In this document: positions 54,446-64,000 of the stretch, piece after piece
Position numbering within the stretch: the stretch's first letter is position 1
Layout: every line of letters begins with the position of its first letter
Assembly (NCBI RefSeq): GCF_042477335.2
Contig: NC_091260.1
Location: 44,969,001 to 45,033,000, forward strand
Direction: 5' to 3'
Origin: Ovis canadensis
Lineage: Eukaryota > Chordata > Mammalia > Artiodactyla > Bovidae
DNA length: 64,000 nucleotides
Program-made: the position numbers and the translations under genes
The notes under the pieces: model-generated
Seen by the model: the letters and a program-made list of their open reading frames with translations, nothing else
Databases searched by the model: none
What the model was told of the DNA's origin: nothing

Positions 54446-56009
54446 AGAAGTGTTACCTTCCTTGGGGATTGCAGGACAAGTACTCGCACCCGGCACATGG
54501 AATCCACTAAGATATGTGTTCCATCCAGGCTGTGCCATCGTGTGGAAGTGTGACAGGGAAAGTCTCCTAACCTTTAGAACACCAGCGTCCTCCTCTACAA
54601 GGTGAAGGTTTCAGCCACATCTTGGGCCCCTGCTGTGCCAAGGTTCCCTCGAATCTAGTCACAGGGAGGAAGGAGGCATTGCATCTGTAAGCTCCTGGGA
54701 GAGGGGAAGGTTAAATAGTGGAGGGGGAAGCTGATCAGGTTTTCTCACAGCTTTGGAGCATGGGTGCAGGCTGGACTCTGATAAACTGCACGTGTAGATG
54801 AATGATGTGCCTGAGGCAGACTGGGGACAGGTCTGACCGCCTTTCCAGTTGTCCTTTGGGCTCTAGTTGGTGGAGTGAAAGCTGGAGGCCCTGTTCTGAG
54901 TCCCCATCGTCTTCCCTCACCAGGTCCTTCTCCTCTTTAGCCCACCTGGCCTTGAGCTGAGGTCCCTGCAGGCTTCAGTAACCTTCATGTGGGAGTCAGC
55001 AATGCCAGGGGCAGGGTGTAGGTGGGGAAGGAAGGAAACAAACAGCTGGGCTCTGGGCTCCACCCAAATGGATTCCTCTCCTCGCCACTGGGAGCCAGAC
55101 CCTTCTGCTCCCTGGAGCCTCATGTTCCTGTGCTAACTAGATCCTCTTCTCACCCTTCCCAGCACTGCTTGCCACCCGAACTTCTCCAGGGCAGTGCACT
55201 GGGCCTACCTGTACCTAAGCTCCCTGAATCCATCCATACAACTAGCCCAGAAGCACATTTTCCTGAAGCCTGTGTCCCCTGCCTGTGAGCTGCTCTCTGA
55301 ACACCCAAATAACAGCAAAAGCTGTGACCGAACCAGATTCCTTTGCCTGATGTGCAGCAAGCCAAACACTGAGATGCTGAGGTTTGCAGCAGAGAAAGAG
55401 TTTACTCATGAGACAGTCAAGCGGGAAAATGGGAAAACAAGTCTCAAAACCCCTTGCCGAAGGTGAGGAGCTTGGGCTATCTATGGGATAAAGCTGAGCC
55501 CTGGGGAGTGTGGGGGAAGGTGATTGGAAATAAGAAAAGGTGAGGCAATCATTGTCCTGCACAGCTGAAACTAATCAAAGCCTTTCCCCTGGGCTACATG
55601 TTCAGAAAATGGTGATGGTCCTGAGGGTGAATTTTGAACCCTCTGATGTCAAAATGTCATTATTTTTGGAATGGATGCACAAATAGCCAGTTGAACAGTT
55701 GGTGATCTTAACCAGTCCTAACTGGCTCAAGCTCAAACTAGACACAGCTGACTCAAAAATGTTCCTGAAAAACAACTTGGCAAACAGGCTACGTGACACT
55801 TGGAGGAGTTTTGTTTTGTTTTTGCAAGTTTTTCCTAGCCAAAATTAAAGGGAGCTTGATCAGTGAAGGCAGGTTACAGGTTTACCATTAAACCAGAATC
55901 CATTTCTGGCTGATAATTACATTCTGTTTCAAAGCTACTATTCGTTGAAGGTCTGTTAATGTCCGAGGAATTTTTTTTTTTTTTTGTCTGAGGCATTTTA
56001 ATAGCAGCC
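54446..56009. other. No gene recognised
   Basis: Mixed spacer with short frames and a T15 run at about 55970. Confidence 0.4.
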
Positions 56010-56150
56010 TTAGGTAGTTTATCTAACTTGATTTATCCCTCATCACCTTGTGAGTCAGTTAGCATTACCCCATTCGCTTTTGAGAAAATTGTTGTTGAGA
56101 GTTTGAGCTGCACAGTTACCCAGCTAGTGAAAGGCAAAGAGCATAGTCCT
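56010..56150 (+). mobile_element. MIR-like SINE fragment
   Basis: 'ctaacttgatttatccctcatcacc', 'ttgagaaaattgttgttgagagtttgagc' and 'cacagttacccagctagtgaaaggcaaag' in MIR order. Confidence 0.55.
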
Positions 56151-56317
56151 ATCCGTTTTCCTGATTGAAAGAAAAACTTTGCTTTCCCAAGGCTGTTTAT
56201 CATGACTGTGCTTTCTTAACTAAAACTTAAAGTGTGCCTCCTTTTTCTAATCAATATTTTTTTCAAATTGAATTTTATACTTGATTTACACTGTTTTGTT
56301 AACTTCTGTTGTACAGC

Positions 56318-56498
56318 TGCTGCTGCTAAGTCGCTTCAGTCGTGTCCGACTCTGTGCGACCCCATAGATGGCAGCTCACCAGGCTCCCCCGTCCCTGGGA
56401 TTCTCCAGGCAAGAACACTGGAATGGGTTGCCATTTCCTTCTCCAAAGTATGAGAGTGAAAAGTGAAAGTGAAGTCGCTCAGTCGTGTCTGACTCTGC
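56318..56498 (-). mobile_element. Bov-tA SINE inserted in L1
   Basis: Antisense Bov-tA plus a second partial tail ('gtgaagtcgctcagtcgtgtctgac'), flanked by TGTACAGC (56310-56317 and 56499-56506). Confidence 0.92.
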
Positions 56499-56566
56499 TG
56501 TACAGCAAAGTGATTCAATTATACATATATGTACATTCTTTTTAATATTCTTTTCCATTATGATTA

Positions 56567-58621
56567 AATCAAATCCCTTATGATTATACAGTGGAAGTGA
56601 GAAATAGATTTAAGGGCCTAGATCTGATAGATAGAGTGCCTGATGAACTATGGATGGAGGTTCGTGACATTGTACAGGAGACAGGGATCAAGACCATCCC
56701 CATGGAAAAGAAAAGCAAAAAAAGCAAAATGGCTGTCTGGGGAGGCCTTACAAATAGCTGTGAAAAGAAGAGAAGCAAAAAGCAAAGGAGAAAAGGAAAG
56801 ATATAAGCATCTGAATGCAGAGTTCCAAACAATAGCAAGAAGAGATAAGAAAGCCTTCGTCAGCGATCAATGCAAAGAAATAGAGGAAAACAACAGAATG
56901 GGAAAGACTAGAGATCTTTTCAAGAAAATTAGAGATACCAAGGGAACATTTCATGCAAAGATGGGCTTGATAAAGGACAGAAATGGTATGGACCTAACAG
57001 AAGCAGAAGATACTAAGAAGAGGTGGCAAGAATACACAGAAGCACTGTACAAAAAAGATCTTCATGACCCAGATAATCATGATGATGTGATCACTAATCT
57101 AGAGCCAGACATCTTGGAAAGTGAAATCAAGTGGGCCTTAGAAAGCATCACTACAAACAAAGCTAGTGGAGGTGATGGAATTCCAGTTGAGCTGTTTCAA
57201 ATCCTGAAAGATGATGCTGTGAAAGTGCTGTACTCAATATGCCAGCAAATTTGGAAAACTCAGCAGTGGCCACAGGACTGGAAAAGGTCAGTTTTCATTC
57301 CAATCCCAAAGAAAGGCAATGCAAAAGAATGCTCAAACTACTGCACAATTGTACTCATCTCACATGCTAGTAAAGTAATGCTCAAAATTCTCCAAGCCAG
57401 GCTTCAGCAATACGTGAACCGTGAACTCCCTGATGTTCAAGCTGGTTTTAGAAAAGGCAGAGGAACCAGAGATCAAATTGCCAACATCTGCTGGATCATG
57501 GAAAAAGCAAGAGAGTTCCAGAAAAACATCTATTTCTGCTTTATTGACTATGCCAAAGCCTTTGACTGTGTGGATCACAATAAACTGTGGAAAATTCTGA
57601 AAGAGATGGGAATACCAGACCACCTGACCTGCCTCTTGAGAAATCTGTATGCAGGTCAGGAAGCAACAGTTAGAACTGGACATGGAACAACAGACTGGTT
57701 CCAAACAGGAAAAGGAGTATGTCAAGGCTGTATATTGTCACCCTGCTTATTTAACTTCTATGCAGAGTACATCATGAGAAATGCTGGGCTGGAAGAAACA
57801 CAAGCTGGAATCCAGATTGCTGGGAGAAATATCAATAACCTCAGATATGCAGATGACACCACCATTATGGCAGAAGGTGAAGAGGAGCTAAAAACCCTCT
57901 TGATGAAAGTGAAAGAGGAGAGTGAAAAAGTTGGCTTAAAGCTCAACATTCAGAAAACTAAGATCATGGCATCTGGTCCCATCACTTCATGGGAAATAGA
58001 TGGGGAAACAGTAGAAACAGTGTCAGACTTTATTTTTTTGGGCTCCAAAATCACTGCAGATGGTGACTGCAGCCATGAAATTAAAAGACGCTTACTCCTT
58101 GGAAGAAAAGTTATGACCAACCTAGATAGCATATTCAAAAGCAGAGACATTACTTTGCCGACTAAGGTCCATCTAGTCAAGGCTATGGTTTTTCCAGTGG
58201 TCATGTATGGATGTGAGAGTTGGACTGTGAAGAGGGCTGAGCACCGAAGAATTGATGCTTTTGAACTGTGGTGTTGGAGAAGACTCTTGAGAGTCCCTTG
58301 GTCTGCAAGGAGATTCAACCAGTCCATTCTGAAGGAGATCAGCCCTGGGATTTCTTTGGAAGGAATGATGCTAAAGCTGAAACTCGAGTACTTTGGCCAC
58401 CTCATGTGAAGAGATGACTCATTGAAAAATACTCTGATGCTGGGAGGGATTGGGGGCAGGAGGAGAAGGGCACGACAGAGGATGAGATGGCTGGCTGGCA
58501 TCATGGACTCGATGGACGTGAGTCTGAGTGAACTCCGGGAGATGGTGATGGACAGGGAGGCCTGGCGTGCTGCGATTCATACGGACATGACTGAGCAACT
58601 GAACTGAACTGAACTGAACTG
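56567..58621 (+). mobile_element. BovB LINE, 2.05 kb, inserted in L1
   Basis: Plus-orientation BovB from 'aatcaaatcccttatgatt' to a (CTGAA)n end. ATGATT(T)A borders it on both sides (56560-56566 and 58622-58629), within an L1 3' UTR. 5'-truncated. Confidence 0.95.
56591..58600 (+). pseudogene. BovB reverse transcriptase, nearly open
   Basis: The first 40 codons are in one frame. A 1-nt insertion in an A-run (about 56710-56725) shifts it, and from there the RT frame is open to TGA 58407-58409. It keeps [40 protein letters not shown], the intact [14 protein letters not shown] and LRYADDT. The TGA replaces an Arg codon in HLMRR (CGA-to-TGA, CpG decay) about 60 codons before the normal end. The endonuclease part is absent, so it is not autonomous. 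Confidence 0.92.
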
Positions 58622-58790
58622 ATGATTTATCATAGGATGTTAAATATAGTTCCCTGTGCTATACAACAGGACCTTGTCTACCCATTCTGTCTATAAGAAC
58701 TTACGTCTGCTAACCCCAGCCTCGTACTCCATTCCTTCCCCAGGGTCCTCTCCCTTGGCCACCCATCTGTTCTGTGTGTCTGTTTCACAG

Positions 58791-59106
58791 GTTCGTTTGA
58801 AAACATGCCTACTGATCAGATATCATGTGCAGTGGGGCCTCTAAGAGGACATGTAAGGTCACGATTGTCTCAAATGAACTGGGACTATGTTGGCATCCAT
58901 ATTTCACAACTGCCTCTTGTTCCATCTCCCACAAGCCCCAAGTTGGAGGATGAGTATCAGCCAGCCATTAGGAAGGAAGAGACATGATGAAATAAGTCAT
59001 CCCAGTCAGGCTGCTGTGTTGGCCGAGTTGTGTTTTGTTTTACTCTGGGTGAATCACGGAGTAGCTTGAGAGATTTCCGGTTTTTCCTGTCAGTGTTTTT
59101 AGAGGG
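58791..59106. other. No gene recognised
   Basis: Unremarkable spacer. Confidence 0.4.
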
Positions 59107-59116
59107 ATGTTAGCAT

Positions 59117-59332
59117 GTGCGTGCATGCTAAGTCACTTCAGTAGTGTCCGACTCTCTGCAACTCCATGAACTGTAGCCCCACCAGGCTCCTCTGTCCATG
59201 CCATTCTCCAGGAGTGGGTTGCCGTGTCCTCCTCCAGGGGATCTTCCTGACCCAGGGATGGAACCCCATCTCTTAACGTCTCCTGCATTGGCAGGCAGGT
59301 TCTTTACCGCTGGTGCCACCTGGGAAACCTGA
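59117..59332 (-). mobile_element. Bov-tA SINE with target duplication
   Basis: Antisense copy between ATGTTAGCAT repeats (59107-59116 and 59333-59342). Confidence 0.94.
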
Positions 59333-59342
59333 ATGTTAGCAT

Positions 59343-62300
59343 ATGCTATTGCTAATCGGACCAGCATTCTTTTCCTCTTGAACAAGGCACCCAAAGCCCC
59401 AGTTTTCCAGCATGTTCAAAGCCCTCCTCTGTCTGCTCTCTTGCCAGTGCAGCACTGTGGGATTGCCTGCTAATTTCGTTCTCCTCTTCAGTAATAGACT
59501 TTGTAAAGGAAGGTGATTAACACAAAAGAAACCTCAAGCTGGGGTTTCTGGCTGGGAGGATTTTCTGATTCCTCTGAAATCACACACCAGATAGCCTCCT
59601 CCTGCTTCAGGTTGAGTAAAGTGAATCCTGGGCTTCAGGAGAGCCCTCCAGGTGGGGAAGAGATCGGAGACCCAGGAATGCTCGCAACTCCCCACCCCTT
59701 CTCAGCTCTCTTTTGGCTTATACCTGAGGCAGGTGGCCCAGACCCTGAGGGGTCTTAAAGTAACAGCGTGATGGTCTGCCCACTGAGATTGCCTTCCCTG
59801 GATGGACGCCTGGTTTCTTTCTGCCGCAGACTGAGATCCATGCCCCTCCACTTCCTGTTCTCTCTGGCCGCTGGGCTCCTCTTTCTCCCCTGTGGCCTGA
59901 GAAAGAAGACATGGGAAAAGGCAGGGTGATGCCCTGGAGGAGCTGGAAGCTCTGCACTTCTCACTGGGGTAGGGAGGGGATATTCTGAGGATCTTAAATA
60001 TTTGGGAATCTGAGGGTAGAAGAAAGGGTGTGGAAGAAAAGAAGACATCAGTCAGACGTATAGGATCTGGAAAAAGAGGTCACTGCAGTTAGGGGACCCG
60101 TGTCCCAGGCCTGGTGAAGGGGGTGACACCTGCCCACAAGGGTGCCTTCAAGTCAGTAGAAAGACTTTTGATTTTAATGTTATACCAAGGTACTGACTTA
60201 AGATTTGTTAGTCTTCCATAACATGAAATACTTGAATTTTCTCAGTCATCTTTGCTGTTTATTCATTTCTGAGCACCTTTTAATATGGGTGAGAGAAAGG
60301 ATGTGAACACACTGCAGCCCCCACACGCAGGTACATTTACTCCTAATAAACCACCAAGACCAAGCTCCTGGTGGGCATGGATGACCTGCCTTTGGTCAAG
60401 TCTCTGAGGCTGGGTTTCCTCCTAGGAAAGTGTGGGAGAACATACCCACCTTGTTTTTCATATACGGCTGTTGTGAGGATTCAGTGGGCTAATAGATTAT
60501 TCATTTATGTTTTTCTCAACAGATATTTATCAAAAGCCTACTCCGTGCCCACCCTCCTCCAAACTTTGGGGGTTCTCAGTGAACCAGAAAGACGAGAACC
60601 CTAATGTCAATCCATTTACATTCCATAATACATCCATGGTTTTCAACTGTTTTTAAATTAAAAATTAAGTCATTTGTTATAATCTTACCTGGAAATCCAA
60701 TATGTAAAATACGTAGAAAGGAAATAAGATCAGGGATTAAAGTTCTGCCTGTTTCTCTCAGCCCCAGTTTCCCCAGTGGACTTTGGGAGTACTGTTTGGA
60801 GTGCTTCTAGAAATTTCTTCACATTCACTCAGCGTGTGAGAACTCACTGACTCCCGACTTTGCAAATAGTGTATGGGTAGGGCCTCCCAGACCCCTTATG
60901 CTAGTGAGTCTAGGAGCAGAGGGAGCCTTCACCCTGGGCCTGCAGAGTGAAAGGAGGGCGTAATCATTGGTGAGAGCTGCTGAGATTTAGTGAGAGCTGC
61001 AGCCAAAGGGGAAGCGGCTCACATGGCTTCAGCAGAGGGACGCAGCCGCTGCTGGACCAAAGCCAAGCTGGAAGGGGCTCTGATTTCTGCTCCTCCCCTT
61101 CCCTTCTTCCCTCCCATTTCCTGCCAGTGTGCTCCAGGGGTGGAATCCATCCAGAAGCCGGAGGCAAGGAACCCCTCCTGGTGCAGGCACAGAGCAAGGC
61201 GGGGATGGGTGGGGAGTTGACCTGTCACCCCTGACAGTGCCCTGCACTGTGCCAGGCACCCTGTGAGGTGCTGCATATAGAAAATGGGTGAGCCGCAGCC
61301 CTGTTCTAGAACACAAGTCGGTAGCAACTCCAGAACAGTGTGATGAAGACAAGCGCTGGCTTAGAATCATGTCCAGGTGAAAATCAAATGACAGCTCAGA
61401 AACAATCTAGAAGCTGGAATCCTCACACATAGTTCAACTTCTATGCACCAGTAGCCTCTGGACCAAAACCCACATTGCTAATTGATGCCTTCTTGTCTGT
61501 TTTTCTGACAGAGTCCTGCCAGGGAAAAGCAGACCCCTGATCCTTCAATATTCAGCGACCTGTTCTCCTTGTCAGTAAAGACTGTTTTACTAATAGCATT
61601 AAAAGCTGTCTTCAATAACATAGTAGTAAGGAGAAGAGACAGACTCCCACGGCACCCCCACCCATGTGTCGTACCAGCTCAAGATGTTCTGTCATCTCAG
61701 AGGAGGCAAAACGGCTGCAACTGTGCAAAATATGATAAACCACGAAGCAAAATAGTACATGACATCTGCTCCTTAAATAGTGAAACCTGAGCTGCAGCCT
61801 TATGGGTTTGGCAAACATGCTGTGTGTGTGTATCATTCTGAACACTGAAGATGAATATAAACTATATGCACAGGCTCCTGCATTAGATGATTCCTTTCCC
61901 ATCTCAGTTAGTCTCCATCAGAGAGTAGAAGTGGGGATGGGTATGGCAGGACCCCTGTTGCCCAAGCACTGGTGACCCCTCTCCTGCAGTGACTGGCTGA
62001 AGGCAGATCCCAAGAAGCCCCAGGGGGTTGCTGGTTCCCTGAGCCCACTGAGGGAGCACCTGCTGACCAATAGTGGCCAAGAAATTTCATCCTAAATATT
62101 GTAGCTCAGTCTCAAATTGAAGTTCCACTGGGATTGTTGGGAAAAAATGGAAATAAATTCTTAGTTAGAGGGATGAAAAGAATTGGTTTTGGTCAGAGAA
62201 GATCTGTTGATGTTTCTAAATGCCAGCAAACACGTGGCCAAAACATCTGAAAAAGACTCCGAGATTCCGTGATTCTGATGTGATTTTTGGAAGAATTTCA

Positions 62301-63249
62301 AACTAAGTCATTTTGCTAGCTGACCCTGAGCACCAGTTCTTTAATGAAAAGGAAAAAGGACACATATTTTGGCAACATTCTTCCCATGGCTGAGCTGGCC
62401 TGAGCGTCTGGGAAAGTGGGAAGGTTTCAGTGAATTCTGTGGGCTCCTCTGCAAAGCAAAAATCGGACAGAGGTGGCGATTGTGAATTCCTTTCTGAACA
62501 GCAATTGAGACCAAAAGAGCAGAAAGTTCAGTTTGGAAAACAGGCTGTTCTAGTTGATTTTGTTCTCAGGAGCTGCTATTTCCATTCACCCGACTGAGCT
62601 TTTTAAATGTGCACAATAGAGAAGTGATCCAGCTGGGAGGGTGGGGAGGGGAGTCCCAGGAGGTGACAACAGTGTACATGCTGTTCAGCAGACACACCAG
62701 CACGACCAGGGACAGGAGGGGTGTCGGCCGGGTTCTCGGGCTGGTGAGGGCTCTGCTTCGCTTCCGTCCTGGCTGCTCCCTGTGAGGAAAGCTGTGGCTC
62801 CTCCTTGTCACCAGGGACTTGACAGGAACGAGGTGTTCCACGTTCCCGAGGAAAGAGTTCATGAACCTGAGGTTCCTTAGCAAGTAACGAGAGTCAGCAT
62901 GCTGAGAGTGGGTGTATAACTATGGTGAAACAGATAATGGGCACGGAATCTGTAGCTGCCCTTTGAGCTTGGTCTGGCCTGAACATGTGAACAAGATGAG
63001 TAATACATAAGAACAATGAGATCTATTCATTTATCCAAGCTAGTTTTGAGAAACAGAAACCAAATTATCATCATTGCAGTACTGACTTAAAGGAGAACAG
63101 CAATTCATTTAAAACAGGTTCTTCAAAACTAATTAACATACAGACTTCTTTTAAGGGAAAATATTTTACAGATTTCCACCACCTACTTAAATTATCCCTA
63201 CTATAATGATATGGTCTTTCTCTTCTCCTTTTTTTCTTGTGCTTGGGGA
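59343..63249. other. 3.9 kb without recognisable genes or repeats
   Basis: Ordinary mixed-composition DNA. A 105-codon minus-strand frame (62566-62883) with a hydrophobic stretch (TPLLSLVVLVCLLNSMYTVV) is the only frame worth noting, but it has no family match that I know and no promoter or splice signals that I can defend. Confidence 0.45.
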
Positions 63250-63425
63250 CAAGTGGTGGTGGTTTATTCGCTACGTCGTGTCCGAGTCTTGCGACCCCAT
63301 GTACTACTGTAGTCCACCAGTCTCCTCTGTCCATGAGATTCTCCAGGCAAGAATACTGGAGCGGCTTGCCATTTCCTTCTCCAGGGGATCTTCCTGACCC
63401 AGGGATCGAACCTGGGTCTCTGTGG
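63250..63425 (-). mobile_element. Bov-tA SINE (head missing)
   Basis: Antisense, from 'tcgctacgtcgtgtccgagtc' to 'agggatcgaacctgggtctc'. Confidence 0.88.
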
Positions 63426-64000
63426 AGATTCTTAAATCTTAAGTTTCTGATTTTTTTTTTAATTTGGAGATTAAATTTTTTAAAAAATTTAAGATTTGGA
63501 GAATTTCAACCATTATCTTTTCCAATCTTTTATCGCCACACTCACCCCAGTTAATCCAATAACATATAATTAAGTTGCCTGAAGTTGTTCCATAGCTCAC
63601 TGATACTGTTTTATGTTTTTCAGTTTTTCCCATTTCTCAGGGACTACTCTCCTGCACAGCTTGATGCCCAGTGTCTGAAAATCATTGTTTTATAAGTTTT
63701 CACCCTATTTCTTTCTCTTTTTTCCCAGTAATTCCAGCAGGAAGGTACAGGTCTTGGCTACTCCATCTTGGTTGAAAGGTGAATGAAACCATCAAGAGTA
63801 ACTTTAAAACTTCTCTCTCAAAAAATAGGAACCATCTCTCTCCCTGAAGCCTTCAGGAAATGTCTCTTTCAGTTTCACTAATCATGAATGGTCATGTGTT
63901 GACTGCAAAGCCATAATTCTTGCAGCACATGACTAGCTCTGTGGTTCTGCTCAAACAACTCACCTGCCTCATACCCTCCCCAGTCACCAAAGTCCTGCCT
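63426..64000. other. No gene recognised
   Basis: AT-rich start with T- and A-runs (63450-63490), then unremarkable sequence to the window end. Confidence 0.4.

Larger units (their letters stand above)
56265..58790 (-). mobile_element. L1 3' UTR, split by a SINE and a BovB
   Basis: Antisense L1 3' sequence survives in three pieces: about 56265-56317, 56507-56566 and 58622-58790 ('acttctgttgtacagc', 'caaagtgattcaattatacat...ttttccattatgatt', 'atcataggatgttaaatatagttccctgtgct'). Joined, they read as one continuous L1 3' end. Confidence 0.88.

Overview
This is nuclear DNA of a ruminant, most likely a bovid. The window is dense in Bov-tA SINEs (tRNA-Glu/BovB-tail type), carries CHR-type artiodactyl SINEs, and has eight BovB (RTE-class) LINE copies between 23 and 59 kb. 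Their translations carry RTE reverse-transcriptase landmarks such as YADD. L1 remnants, three or four LTRs and older MIR, MER5 and L2-like relics fill in the rest. I could not recognise any known protein-coding gene family other than transposon reverse transcriptase.

Region 1 (1-13237) is a near-perfect tandem duplication with a 7,837-bp period. Positions 1-5400 recur at 7838-13237; I noticed four single-base differences (2906, 2912, 4859 and 5375 against their partners). Each unit carries minus-strand, GC-rich, short intronless-looking ORFs that sit just downstream of a TATA box. ORF 'A' is 131 codons (7499-7894; its first copy runs off the left edge at 1-57). ORF 'B' is 110 codons (4972-5304 and 12809-13141). 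A and B share CACTATAAA at the promoter and a GCTGAAGC-S-ATGGA start context, so they may be paralogues. The unit junction (about 5375-5400) falls in the promoter of B, and the sequence beyond the junction is an older, diverged homologue in the two copies. This is the pattern expected of unequal recombination inside an older array. A third minus-strand ORF, 'C' (14175-14624), lies in the next GC-rich block with a TATA-like box upstream and an AATAAA directly downstream.

Region 2 (about 15-23 kb) is a retroelement graveyard. It has L1 3' sequence, a solo LTR with TGAA...AACA ends and a GTGAC target duplication (17925-18314), a minus-strand LTR (19261-19729), a plus-strand LTR (20346-20768) and a weaker LTR-like block near 22.6 kb.

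Region 3 (23-59 kb) is dominated by BovB. It includes a copy with a 5' inversion (23.1 kb), a copy nested in a SINE whose 683-codon reading frame is still open and starts inside the SINE (25.7-27.8 kb), 2.1-kb copies at 40.3, 45.9 and 56.6 kb, and short 3' fragments at 33.6, 35.5 and 38.1 kb. A CpG-rich block at 34.2-35.1 kb looks like a promoter or CpG island, but I cannot name its gene. An insertion of about 2 kb with a poly-A tail and target duplications (37306-39282) splits an ancient repeat.

Region 4 (59-64 kb and the spaces between repeats) is ordinary non-coding sequence with occasional SINEs. The most interesting system here is the array of unidentified, TATA-driven short ORFs at 1-15 kb. 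Whether it encodes proteins is not proven by the sequence.
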